Below are positions 41,559 to 50,563 of a stretch of DNA of 64,000 nt, one piece after another. Position numbers and translations under genes: made by a program. The stretch comes from an uncultured bacterium. Lineage in GTDB: Bacteria > Cyanobacteriota > Vampirovibrionia > Gastranaerophilales > Gastranaerophilaceae. Position 1 is the stretch's first letter. Every line of letters starts with the position of its first letter. The notes under the pieces are model-generated. The model was not told where the DNA came from. It saw only the letters and a program-made list of their open reading frames with translations, and ran no database searches. The stretch is from positions 1-64,000 of the forward strand of contig CASFGO010000029.1 of assembly GCA_949294335.1 (NCBI GenBank), written 5' to 3'.

Positions 41559-42443
41559 TTATTGAGCTTCTTTTTCTTCTGCTTCCATAATTGCAATAAG
41601 TTCATCTTGTTCTAATTTGTCATGAACTTGAGAATTAATTTCTCCGCCAATAAGAATAAGCATAGAGGTAAAATAAAACCATACCATTAACATTGCAAAT
41701 GCTGCGATTGTCCCATATACAAAGTTATATGTATGTAATTTGTTAACATAAATTGAAAATCCACCTGATGCTATTAACCATATAACACAGAAAAATATAG
41801 TTCCAGGAAGTGCACTTTTTCTTTTTAATCTATCAGACCAACTTACATCTGGGAAAATATAATACTGTAGAAATGCCATTAGGAATAATGCCATAAAAGC
41901 AACAGGCCATCTTATTGCAAGTAATGTTTCTGCAATATTAGGGGATAAATTTATAAATGCGGTTAAAAATCTGATAATAACTTTACCAAAAATGATTATA
42001 TTTATACTTAAAAATAATACTAAAGTATTTACTATAACCATTAGCAAGGACAAAAATCTTGTATAAATAAATGCTCTAGTTTCTTCAACTTTATAAGCTC
42101 TATTTAAACCTTTAATAATAACAGACAATGCATTCATTGACATAAATAAAGTTATTAATAAAGCTGCGATAGCAACAGTTGTACCTTTTTGAAATCCTAA
42201 TACTTGGTTGAGTACACTAATAATTAATCTTATTGAATCATCTGGCATGACTCGTTCCATAAAAATAAATAATGGATTCATGAAATAGTTTTTGCCAATA
42301 AGATTGAATAAAGACATTAAAAACAACATAAAAGGAAAAATTCCAATAACAAGCATATAGCTCATTTCAGCTGCCATACCTGAAAAATCATTATCGATAA
42401 TAGATTTGACTGTTTTTACAACAAAATCAAAAGCCTTACCCAT
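41559..42443 (-). CDS. YihY/BrkB-family inner membrane protein
   Basis: The 294 residues contain about six membrane helices. The family signature is visible in GMAAEMSYMLVIGIFPFMLF near the N-terminus and in AIRWPVAFMALFLMAFLQYYIFPDV. The role is unclear in general; the old ribonuclease BN name was a misassignment. The start overlaps the end of the DHH gene by 8 bases (ATGGGTAA), with GGAG upstream, so the pair is coupled. Confidence 0.88.
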   Translation of the reverse strand: MGKAFDFVVKTVKSIIDNDFSGMAAEMSYMLVIGIFPFMLFLMSLFNLIGKNYFMNPLFIFMERVMPDDSIRLIISVLNQVLGFQKGTTVAIAALLITLFMSMNALSVIIKGLNRAYKVEETRAFIYTRFLSLLMVIVNTLVLFLSINIIIFGKVIIRFLTAFINLSPNIAETLLAIRWPVAFMALFLMAFLQYYIFPDVSWSDRLKRKSALPGTIFFCVIWLIASGGFSIYVNKLHTYNFVYGTIAAFAMLMVWFYFTSMLILIGGEINSQVHDKLEQDELIAIMEAEEKEAQ

Positions 42444-43398
42444 AAATTTTCTCCTCTATGGTTTTTAACATTCTTTTAACAGCTCCTTCAATATTTGTTT
42501 TTATTGTACAACCTGCTGCAAAAGTATGCCCCCCGCCTCCATATACAGAACATATTTCAGCTACATCTGATTTTTTACTTCTCATAGAAATTTTTGTTGT
42601 TTTAGAGTCAATTTCTTTGGCTAAAAATGCTATATCTGTCGTTTCAATTGCTCTTAAGATTTCTACTAGTCCGTCTGTGAAATCTTCTTCTCCGTTAAAT
42701 CTTTCAATATCTCTTTTATAAACAGTAGAATAGGCAATTTTGTCATTATGAGCAAATTCTGCTTTATTAATACAATAATTTTGAAACATTACAAAATTCT
42801 TAGATTTTAACTCATAACAATGTTTATAAATTTCATTTGGATTAATGCCAATTTTAACAAGTTGAGCAGCTGATTTAAAAACATTTTCAGATGTATTTTC
42901 ATATCTAAATCCGCCGGTATCTGTTAATATTGCAGTGTATAATCCAATAGCGGAGTCTAAAGAAATTTTCCAATTTTGTTCATTATAAATTTCTAATAAA
43001 ACTTCGCCTGTTGAACTTGCACTTCCTTTTACTACATTAATATTTCCAAATTCATTATTTGTTTTGTGGTGATCTATATTAATAGTTGCTTTTGCTTTTT
43101 CAAATAAGATTTTTGCATTTGATAATCTATCTAATGCTGCAACATCTAATGTTATAACTAAATCATAAACCATAGAATCATCAAATTTAAATTCTGCTTT
43201 ATCAATATTAGGCAAGAATTTGTATGAATTTGGTAAATGCCCAACAACTAGAATATCTGATTTCTTTTTAAAATTATCATAGATGGTTGTATACATTGAA
43301 CATACAGAACCAATAGCATCTCCATCAGGATTTATATGAGATACGATTAATATTTTTTTAGAATTTTTTATTAATTCTTCCAGTTGATTAAATTTCAT
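42436..43398 (-). CDS. nrnA: DHH-family phosphoesterase, NrnA-like
   Basis: The metal sites of DHH/DHHA1 enzymes are present: SHINPDGDAIGS, LVITLDVAALDRL, NIDHHKTNNEFG, DTGGFRYENTS, and the C-terminal GGGGHTFAAG substrate motif. The 320-residue length fits NrnA, which degrades short oligoribonucleotides and pAp; a cyclic-di-nucleotide product hydrolase role would suit the cyclic-di-GMP enzyme at 23 kb. It forms an operon with the brkB-like gene. Confidence 0.92.
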   Translation of the reverse strand: MKFNQLEELIKNSKKILIVSHINPDGDAIGSVCSMYTTIYDNFKKKSDILVVGHLPNSYKFLPNIDKAEFKFDDSMVYDLVITLDVAALDRLSNAKILFEKAKATINIDHHKTNNEFGNINVVKGSASSTGEVLLEIYNEQNWKISLDSAIGLYTAILTDTGGFRYENTSENVFKSAAQLVKIGINPNEIYKHCYELKSKNFVMFQNYCINKAEFAHNDKIAYSTVYKRDIERFNGEEDFTDGLVEILRAIETTDIAFLAKEIDSKTTKISMRSKKSDVAEICSVYGGGGHTFAAGCTIKTNIEGAVKRMLKTIEEKIYG

Positions 43399-43448
43399 TA
43401 TATAATACTATCACAAATAACGAGAAAAAAAGTAGGGGTATAAAATTT

Positions 43449-43790
43449 TTGACAAAAAAGGTTCTATATACTGATTTTGAAGGTGTTGATTTTGTAATTG
43501 CTGATATGTTAGAAAACAAAGATATAAAAAAAGCTATTACAAAGTCTAATTTATATCGTTTTTGGAAAAAAGTTGTGGGTGAAAAATTTGCTGAAAAATC
43601 AAAACCATACAGTATGGTTGGTGCAGGTGTAATGGTTATAGCTTGTCAAAATTCTATTGTTGCTCAAGAGTTAAATATCCAAAAAAGAATGTTGATAGAA
43701 AAATTTACCCCATATCTAAAATCGCTTAAAATTACTTTAAAAGATTTGCGCTTTGATTGCAAAAAATGGCAAGAGTATAATGAAAAATAA
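43449..43790 (+). CDS. DciA-like (DUF721) protein
   Basis: The 113-residue protein has the DUF721 layout: LYRFWKKVVGEKFAEKSKPYSM, then VMVIACQNSIVAQELNIQKRMLIEKF. DciA proteins load the replicative helicase in bacteria without DnaC. The start is TTG at 43449, with AGGGG about 12 bases upstream; no ATG fits. The gene is divergent from nrnA. The family call rests on pattern similarity. Confidence 0.72.
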   Translation: MTKKVLYTDFEGVDFVIADMLENKDIKKAITKSNLYRFWKKVVGEKFAEKSKPYSMVGAGVMVIACQNSIVAQELNIQKRMLIEKFTPYLKSLKITLKDLRFDCKKWQEYNEK

Positions 43791-43856
43791 AAAGGCAAGC
43801 ATTTTGCTTACCCTTAGATTTATTTTGGTAGTTTTAGGATTTCTTAGTTTATATGT

Positions 43857-45311
43857 CTAGTCTAATCTTTTTGTTTTATTTACTCCTGCTCCTGTTGCTT
43901 TGTATAAACCAATTGAATCAACTATGCAGGCAATTTTGTTTTGTACAACAAGGTTGTCTATAGTCAAAAGATTTTCTTGTTTTTGGTTTAAATCTAGTTT
44001 TGACATAACTCCTTGTTCATACATTTTTTTTGATAAATTAAAATCTTTTGTTTCTAATTTTAGATTTGTTAGGTTTTGATTATATTTATCATTACTATAT
44101 TTATATGCATACATTGCATCATTTATTTCTTGTATTGATGTCAAATTTATATTTTTATATGATTCAAGCATTTTTTCGTATTTAACTTTATTTATTTTCA
44201 AGTTAGCCATCTTAGCACCACCGGTGAAAAATGTTTCCATTATTCCTCCACCAAAACCCCATATAAGATCTGGGAAACTAATTCCTCCAGAATGTAATAC
44301 ATTGAATAATGCTAGACCTCCAATATTGATTGTTGGTAAAAATTCTTTTTTCGCAACTCTTACATCAATACCGGCTTTTTGAAGCATTAATTCTGATTTT
44401 ATATAATCAGGTCTTTGTGTAATTATTTCTGATGAAATACTTTCTGGCATGTTATATTTATATGAGATTGATTTATAATTTGAGCGTTTTAGTGAATTAA
44501 TATTTTCAGGGCTTTCTCCGATTAATACTGCTAACTGGTTTAATGCTTTTATTCTAGCTTTTTCTAAATCTATTAAATCAGCTTCTCCTGCTACCATTGC
44601 TTTATTTGCCTTTACTACATCTGATGTTGATGTAACACCTTCACGGTTACTTATAAGCATTTGGTTATAAATTTCTTTTCTTAATTCTACAATGTGTTTT
44701 TGAGTTTCAATTAATTGATCTAATTGAATAATATTAAAATATGTTGTTCCAACTGCTGATATTATTGAAATATATGCTGCTCGTTCATCTTGAATAGATG
44801 CTTCATATAATTTTTTAACAGATTTTGTCTTGTCATGATTCTTTAAGAATATATCTGCTTCATAATTTACCATAATAGGGAATAATAAAGATCCATTGCT
44901 ATCATGTTCTGTACCTCCATAACCTGGGATAAAACCAGCGCCAACAGTTGGTAATTCATTTGCTCTTTGGGCTTTTACATTTTGAAAATATTCATCAACT
45001 GTTAATGATGCAATTTTGCTATTATGATTATGTTCCATTGCTTTTTGAATATAATCATTTAAGTAATCATCATTAAAATTTTCCCACCATGGTAAATTAA
45101 TGAAATCATATTTATTTTCTACTTTTAATTTTGTCCACTTTGTTTTTTGTTTTTTATTTGTTTTAACTTTTTCTACTTTGGTTGATTCTACTTTTGGCTT
45201 TGTATCAACTGAATCTTTTTGAACACCTAAGTGTATAAAAGCTAATGCAGGCATGCAATTCATGCTTATGAAATTAGTTAACAATAACCCTGCAATTATC
45301 CTTTTTTTCAT
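43857..45311 (-). CDS. TolC/NodT-type outer membrane efflux protein
   Basis: The protein has 484 residues with a signal peptide (MKKRIIAGLLLTNFISMNCMPALA). Two repeats of long helical hairpins and strands are visible, with LPWWENFNDDYLNDYIQKAMEHN at the start, as in the NodT family, and typical INDAMYAY and KKMYEQGVMSKLDL segments. A 45-residue Lys-rich linker follows the signal. The protein forms the outer membrane channel of a tripartite pump and implies a diderm envelope. It is divergent from marR-emrA. Confidence 0.92.
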   Translation of the reverse strand: MKKRIIAGLLLTNFISMNCMPALAFIHLGVQKDSVDTKPKVESTKVEKVKTNKKQKTKWTKLKVENKYDFINLPWWENFNDDYLNDYIQKAMEHNHNSKIASLTVDEYFQNVKAQRANELPTVGAGFIPGYGGTEHDSNGSLLFPIMVNYEADIFLKNHDKTKSVKKLYEASIQDERAAYISIISAVGTTYFNIIQLDQLIETQKHIVELRKEIYNQMLISNREGVTSTSDVVKANKAMVAGEADLIDLEKARIKALNQLAVLIGESPENINSLKRSNYKSISYKYNMPESISSEIITQRPDYIKSELMLQKAGIDVRVAKKEFLPTINIGGLALFNVLHSGGISFPDLIWGFGGGIMETFFTGGAKMANLKINKVKYEKMLESYKNINLTSIQEINDAMYAYKYSNDKYNQNLTNLKLETKDFNLSKKMYEQGVMSKLDLNQKQENLLTIDNLVVQNKIACIVDSIGLYKATGAGVNKTKRLD

Positions 45312-45360
45312 TATTTTCTCCTACTACTTGCTTTTTTAATACGATGATGATAACATAAGT

Positions 45361-45394
45361 ATGTTGTAAATGCAACATGTTTTTATAGCAACAT
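45361..45394. promoter_or_regulatory. probable MarR operator
   Basis: ATGTTG (45361-45366) and CAACAT (45373-45378) form a dyad with six bases between. A further CAACAT half-site is at 45389-45394. The region lies between the divergent tolC-like and marR genes, and the MarR protein is encoded next to it. Confidence 0.6.
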
Positions 45395-45415
45395 TATATT
45401 ATAAAGAAAGAAGTT

Positions 45416-45913
45416 ATGACAGAAGAAGTAAAAGCAGAAGAATTAAAATCAAAATTATCAAATAGATTATATACAGATTCACTTTATTATGATGTGAAGC
45501 TAACTGAAAAATTTTCTAAGATGTTAGGATTGCAATTGTTTTCTAAATTAAATTCTCCAGTGTCACCAGAAGAGTTTTTGGTATTGGATGTAACATATTC
45601 AAATCCTGATATTTGTCAGAGGGATTTGGCAAAATTATTAGTAAAAGATAGAGCAAATACTGGTAGATTATTAGAATCATTAGAAAAAAAAGAGTTTATC
45701 AAAAGAGTTGTTGATGTGAAAAATAATCGTTTAGTAAAAAAAATAGTATTAACAGAAGAAGGTGATAAAGTTCTTCATGATGTAATGGCAAAAGTTTTTC
45801 CAGTATTTGATAAAGTTTCAGAAAAATTTACAGATGAAGAAATAAAATTTACTAAAGATATACTAAAGCGTATGAGAGATACATTTAAAGATATAGTAGA
45901 GTTACAAATATAG
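45416..45913 (+). CDS. MarR-family transcriptional regulator
   Basis: The 165-residue protein has the winged helix NPDICQRDLAKLLVKDRANTGRLLESLEKKEFIKR and the wing VDVKNNRLVKKIVLTEEGDKVL. A helical dimer domain flanks it on both sides. AAAGAAAG stands before the ATG. It is 8 bp upstream of emrA and is likely the local repressor of both divergent units, as MarR/EmrR proteins usually are for pumps. Confidence 0.92.
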   Translation: MTEEVKAEELKSKLSNRLYTDSLYYDVKLTEKFSKMLGLQLFSKLNSPVSPEEFLVLDVTYSNPDICQRDLAKLLVKDRANTGRLLESLEKKEFIKRVVDVKNNRLVKKIVLTEEGDKVLHDVMAKVFPVFDKVSEKFTDEEIKFTKDILKRMRDTFKDIVELQI

Positions 45914-45921
45914 AGGTTAAA

Positions 45922-46911
45922 ATGGACGAAAAACAAACTGAAAATAAAACAAAAAAGTTGAGTATAAAAAGACCTGTAATGATATTTATAGGTGTAGTAG
46001 TTTCAATATTACTTTTGTTTTGGATATTTGAAGAAATGAAATATCAATCAACAGATGATGCATATGTTGAAACAACAACGGTTAGTGTTGCGCCTCGTAT
46101 ATCAGGTCAGATAATAGAAGTTTATGTAAAAGATAACCAAACAGTTAAAAAAGGTGATATAGTAGCCAAAATTGATCCAAGAGATTATGAAGTAAGATTG
46201 GCTCAAGCAGATGCTGCATATCAAAGAGAGTTATTAAATCAAAAGAATGCAAAAGCAAATTTAAATGCATCAAATTCAGAATTAGAATTAGCCAATACAG
46301 ATGTAAAACGTTATACAAACTTATATGCTGCAGGCGCAGTTTCTAAGCAAACATTAGATAATGCAATAACCAAAAGAGATGCATTGATGGCTCAACATAC
46401 AAGGGCTCAAGAAGATGTATTATCAAATTCTCAATCAGGGAATAAAGTAGCAGATGCAAATATTAAAGTTCTAAAGGCTCAAAGAGATGCAGCTGCATTA
46501 AATTTATCATATACAACAATATATGCTCCTCAAGATGGAACAGTATCATCAAGACGTGTAGAAAAAGGTATGATGGTTAATGCTGGTTCTCCATTATTTA
46601 CTTCAGTTCCTCACGAAGTATGGGTTGTAGCTAATTTCAAAGAAACTCAATTGAGAGGAATGAAGCCTGGCATGCCTGTAGAATTAAAAGTGGATACATA
46701 TCCGAATCATAAGTTCAAAGGAAAAATTGACAGCATTCAACGTAGTTCAGGAGCAAAATCAAGTTTATTCCCTCCAGAAAATGCAGTTGGTTCATTCGTA
46801 AAAATTGTTCAAAGAATACCTGTAAAAATTGTGTTTGATGAAAAAATTGATCCAAATGAATACATAATTGTTCCTGGAATGTCAGTTGTACCAAAGATAA
46901 AAGTAAGATAA
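45922..46911 (+). CDS. EmrA/HlyD-type membrane fusion protein
   Basis: The 329-residue periplasmic adaptor has one N-terminal membrane helix (about 19-36). The lipoyl halves are VAPRISGQIIEVYVKDNQTVKKGD and LSYTTIYAPQDGTVSSRRVEKG, separated by a coiled-coil hairpin, followed by a beta barrel (VVANFKETQLRGMKPGMPVELKVD). It bridges an inner membrane transporter and the TolC-like protein. No EmrB-type transporter follows; the gene is followed by a terminator. Confidence 0.93.
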   Translation: MDEKQTENKTKKLSIKRPVMIFIGVVVSILLLFWIFEEMKYQSTDDAYVETTTVSVAPRISGQIIEVYVKDNQTVKKGDIVAKIDPRDYEVRLAQADAAYQRELLNQKNAKANLNASNSELELANTDVKRYTNLYAAGAVSKQTLDNAITKRDALMAQHTRAQEDVLSNSQSGNKVADANIKVLKAQRDAAALNLSYTTIYAPQDGTVSSRRVEKGMMVNAGSPLFTSVPHEVWVVANFKETQLRGMKPGMPVELKVDTYPNHKFKGKIDSIQRSSGAKSSLFPPENAVGSFVKIVQRIPVKIVFDEKIDPNEYIIVPGMSVVPKIKVR

Positions 46912-46955
46912 ATATAAATCATAATAGATAAATTAATTGTATACAAAACTTACAG

Positions 46956-46986
46956 ACTAGAGTTTCTCCAAGCTCTAGTTTTTTTT
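46956..46986 (+). terminator. terminator after emrA
   Basis: ACTAGAG pairs with CTCTAGT around a 10-base loop, followed by eight Ts. Confidence 0.88.
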
Positions 46987-47120
46987 GTTAGATATTAGAA
47001 ATATTTCAAGAACTCAAATGAGAATTCAAAATTCTAAATTTATAATATTGTCATTGTTCAAAAATACTCATCCGATATTAAATTTATAAATTCGCTCTAG
47101 AATAAAATCGGAGGACAATT

Positions 47121-47783
47121 ATGGGTATACGTATTTTATTGGTCGAGGACCAGAAATTAATGCGAATAGGTATTAAATCCTTATTTGATGATTACAAAGA
47201 AATGGAAATAATAGCAGAAGCTCAAAATGGTGCAGAAGCTATAGAAAAATCAAAGTTATTAAAACCTGATATTGTTTTGATGGATATTGGCTTACCTGAT
47301 ATGACAGGGATAGAGGCTACAAAAAAAATATTAGAACTAAATATTCCTAATTTAAAAGTAATAATGCTAACATCTCATATCTCAGAACAGGAGATATTTG
47401 ATTCCTTATCTGCAGGAGCATTTGGCTATATTATGAAGGATATAAATACAGAGTTTTTAATGACTATTATAAAAACGATAAAAAATGGGGCTATGTGGAT
47501 AGATTCTCATGTCGTTCCATATATTAAGGATAAGAATTGTGGTGTTATTCCCCCGCGTCAATTATCTCGAGCAGGTTTTAGAGAAACACATGCTAATTTA
47601 ACTCAAAGAGAATATGAAGTCTTAAAATTAGTAGTGGACGGACAAACAAATAGCGAAATTGCAAAAACTCTTACAATTAGTGAACATACAGCAAAGGCTC
47701 ATGTTTGTAATATTATTCAAAAACTTGTTGTTGATGATAGAACTCAAGCAGCTGTTAAAGCATTAAAAGAAGGTTTGGTCTAA
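47121..47783 (+). CDS. orphan NarL/LuxR-type response regulator
   Basis: The receiver has DIVLMDIGLP (phospho-acceptor Asp), MLTSHISEQE and the Lys of IMKDIN. The output helix-turn-helix reads NLTQREYEVLKLVVDGQTNSEIAKTLTISEHTAKAHV. At 220 residues it is closely built like the regulator at 26.1 kb. No kinase is adjacent, so its partner is elsewhere. CGGAGG precedes the ATG. Confidence 0.93.
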   Translation: MGIRILLVEDQKLMRIGIKSLFDDYKEMEIIAEAQNGAEAIEKSKLLKPDIVLMDIGLPDMTGIEATKKILELNIPNLKVIMLTSHISEQEIFDSLSAGAFGYIMKDINTEFLMTIIKTIKNGAMWIDSHVVPYIKDKNCGVIPPRQLSRAGFRETHANLTQREYEVLKLVVDGQTNSEIAKTLTISEHTAKAHVCNIIQKLVVDDRTQAAVKALKEGLV

Positions 47784-47908
47784 TAAGTGTAAATAATACG
47801 TTAAAATGTAACATTTTTCTTTAAAACTTGTTACATTTTTGCTAAAATAAGCAAGTATTGTGATTTACATGACTTATACACTTTGTAAGTGTAGAAAAAG
47901 GACCAACT

Positions 47909-49453
47909 GTGACAGCCGGACTTGGAAATATATTAGGTAGAACTATTACAGCAGTAACTAAAACCGATGCTAAAATTCCAATTGTAGCATTGGAAGGTAC
48001 TGTTATTGCCGGCCGTACAGATAAAGCTTACAAACGCGGTGGTGTTACAGAAGCAAGAGAGAGAGTTATAGAAGAAACTAGCGGTTCTATCGTATGGCTT
48101 TGGGGGGTACAAGCATTTAATTGGCTTGGAGATAAAGCTCTAGGTAAATTCTTAAATGCAACAAAAGGAGCTAATGGTAAAAGACTTGATACTAGTGTTG
48201 ATGTAGGTCAAGATGCTGTTAGAAAACCGTTTAACAATTTCTTAAATAATAAATTATTAAACCCTAAAAACTTATCAGAAAGAACAGTTTCATTAATGAA
48301 ATTTGGTAAAGTTGCAGCAAGTATTCTTGCAGCTAACTATATTATAGGTTTTATAGTTCCTCCATTAAATCATAAACTTACAAACTATTTTGCTAAAAAA
48401 GATAAAGAACATATTGTTCCTCATATAGATAAAACAAGATTTGAACACTTTAAAGAATCTGTAATGAACAAAGATAATCACAAACCAAATCAAGTTGCAT
48501 TTAAAGGTGGGCTAAATTCATTTACAAACTTTATAGAAAACACTAATACCGGTCAATTATTATCAACAGATTTAGGTGTATTAGGTGGAAGAACTTATAA
48601 TGCAAGAAGAAAACAAGAAAAAGCTGAAATTATAATCAGAGATGGTGGCTCAATTTACTTCTATATGTGGGCTCAAGACCATGTAAGAGCAGGATTGAAT
48701 AAAGCTGAATCAGGTCGTTGGACAAGATTAGATCCTAATACAGCAGGTATTGTACATAAACATTTATCAGGTTTATTTGAAAATGAGAACAGTTCTATGT
48801 CAGTAAACGAATTTAGAGAATCTGTTCTAGGTAAAGATACAAAAATTCTTGATTTGAATAAATTCTTTGGTAAAGACAAAGAAGCTATTACATTAGAAGA
48901 ATTTAATAAAATTGAAACAAATCCAGAGCTTCAAAAACGAGCATTGGAAATGTCTAAATTACAACCTAAACAACTTGATAAGAGTGTATTAACTAAAAAA
49001 CAAGTTATAGGTGTTTATACAGGTGGTAAAATAAATGCTCCTGATTTATTGAAAGAATCATATGAATTATTTACAGGTGGTGCATCATCTAATCCAAATA
49101 AATACGTTTCATATAAAAAATTAGAAAAATTAAACGATAGAATGAAGGATTATGTAGATGATATTTGCAAAGCTGCAGAAAAAGGTGATGGCAAAGTAAA
49201 TAAAAAATTATTGAATAAAATGAAACAAAAGAACTTAGTCTTGAGTGGTGTTAACTTCTTAGCAGGTTTTGCAGTTGCTTCATTATTCTTATCAAGAATT
49301 ATTCCTGATTTACAATATTGGTACACAAGAAAAACAACAGGAACAAATGCCTTCCCAGGAACATATGATTATTCAAAAGCTAAAACTGCACAAGCTAATC
49401 AAGCGCAAAAAGTAAATGAAAATAAAAAAGCAAAAGTTATGGCTCAAGCTTAA
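47909..49453 (+). CDS. 514-residue membrane protein made of two related modules
   Basis: The start is GTG at 47909 with AAAGGA upstream. The protein contains two copies of a pattern: a soluble part with GRT...E...GSI...W (residues 35-68 and 227-257) and a membrane helix followed by a short amphipathic tail (132-164 and 442-475, the second ending IIPDLQYWYTRK). No known domain is recognised and no signal peptide is visible. A 180-residue stretch between the second GSI block and the second helix is acidic and may be EF-hand-like (SVNEFRESVLGKD, LEEFNKIETNPE), but this is weak. Its 3' end overlaps the convergent cca gene by 17 bp. Confidence 0.78.
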   Translation: MTAGLGNILGRTITAVTKTDAKIPIVALEGTVIAGRTDKAYKRGGVTEARERVIEETSGSIVWLWGVQAFNWLGDKALGKFLNATKGANGKRLDTSVDVGQDAVRKPFNNFLNNKLLNPKNLSERTVSLMKFGKVAASILAANYIIGFIVPPLNHKLTNYFAKKDKEHIVPHIDKTRFEHFKESVMNKDNHKPNQVAFKGGLNSFTNFIENTNTGQLLSTDLGVLGGRTYNARRKQEKAEIIIRDGGSIYFYMWAQDHVRAGLNKAESGRWTRLDPNTAGIVHKHLSGLFENENSSMSVNEFRESVLGKDTKILDLNKFFGKDKEAITLEEFNKIETNPELQKRALEMSKLQPKQLDKSVLTKKQVIGVYTGGKINAPDLLKESYELFTGGASSNPNKYVSYKKLEKLNDRMKDYVDDICKAAEKGDGKVNKKLLNKMKQKNLVLSGVNFLAGFAVASLFLSRIIPDLQYWYTRKTTGTNAFPGTYDYSKAKTAQANQAQKVNENKKAKVMAQA

Positions 49454-50528
49454 AAAATTTTTTAGCTAACTCTTTTTCATTAATGTTTGGGGATTTAATT
49501 TTTTCTCTCAAAATATATTTAAAACAATTTGAATATTCTTTAGATGGTTTAATCCCCATATTTTGTAAGTCTTTTCCTGTAATTTTAAGTTTAATTTTTG
49601 ATAATTCATCAAAATATTTGAAAACTTTTTTATCATCAATATTAATCGCATAAAGAAGCAAACTCTCTTTTTCACAATTTTTGAATTCAGAATATATTGA
49701 ATAATCATCATTTAATTTATGCGATTTCAAATAATTATAATCTGATATAATTTTACTTTCTCTTTTAGTTAATGGTAGTTTTTCTAAATCCATCCAACCC
49801 AAATAAACAAGCCATATATCTTTTACTGGGTATTTATTTACTAGATTTTGGATATTATATTTAGGTGCAATAATTTCTTTTTCTGTCAATAATTTATAAA
49901 TATTTTCAGAGAAAAATCTTTCAAACGCATCTTGAGAATTCAAATTAAAAGTGTCTATTAATTCTTTTTTAACTCTTTTATAGCTCATATCGTAGTTAAT
50001 ATTATTTAGATATTCTTTCTGCAAATCTTTAGTATGTTTATCTAAACTAAAACCGAATCTAACAGAAAATTTTAATCCTCGAATAATTCTTGTTGGGTCG
50101 TCTATAAAACTATTATCGTGTATAATTCTTATCGTTTTATTTGTTATATCCTCAATTCCACCTAAATAATCGACAATTTCACCTGTTTTAAGAGATTTTG
50201 CAAGAGTGTTTATTGTAAAATCTCGTCTTAAAACATCTTTTTTTAACGAACATCCTATTTCTGTAACTTGCGGTAAATGTCCCACTTTAGGATATATTTC
50301 ATTTCTGGTAGAGGCAAGGTCGATTTCTTTATTATCAATTAGAATTTTAACAGTACCAAAAGGTTCATTAATTTTTATAATTTCAGCATTAGGAATTGTT
50401 TTTGCAAATTCAATTGCATTACCGACATAAGTAATATCGACATCAAAAGACTCTCGGTTAAGAATCATATCTCTAACGATTCCACCAATATAAAATAAAT
50501 TATCTTCTTTTGTTTCGATTAAATTCAT
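49437..50528 (-). CDS. cca: CCA-adding enzyme / tRNA nucleotidyltransferase
   Basis: A class II nucleotidyltransferase head has YIGGIVRDMIL and the catalytic SFDVDITYVG (DxD). RRDFTINTLAKSL, DYLGGIEDI and DDPTRIIRGLKFSVRFGF follow. It adds or repairs the 3' CCA of tRNAs; this matters here because tRNA-Lys does not encode CCA. At 363 residues it is a short version and could be an A-adding or CC-adding split enzyme. It ends inside the end of the gene on the + strand. Confidence 0.9.
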   Translation of the reverse strand: MNLIETKEDNLFYIGGIVRDMILNRESFDVDITYVGNAIEFAKTIPNAEIIKINEPFGTVKILIDNKEIDLASTRNEIYPKVGHLPQVTEIGCSLKKDVLRRDFTINTLAKSLKTGEIVDYLGGIEDITNKTIRIIHDNSFIDDPTRIIRGLKFSVRFGFSLDKHTKDLQKEYLNNINYDMSYKRVKKELIDTFNLNSQDAFERFFSENIYKLLTEKEIIAPKYNIQNLVNKYPVKDIWLVYLGWMDLEKLPLTKRESKIISDYNYLKSHKLNDDYSIYSEFKNCEKESLLLYAINIDDKKVFKYFDELSKIKLKITGKDLQNMGIKPSKEYSNCFKYILREKIKSPNINEKELAKKFFKLEP

Positions 50529-50563
50529 AACTTCAATATTGTACTTGAATTTATAAATTAATG

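Noticed and set aside
47071..47078. Second sigma-28 promoter before the orphan response regulator (TCCGATAT)
   Set aside because: No TAAA element stands 14-16 bases upstream.
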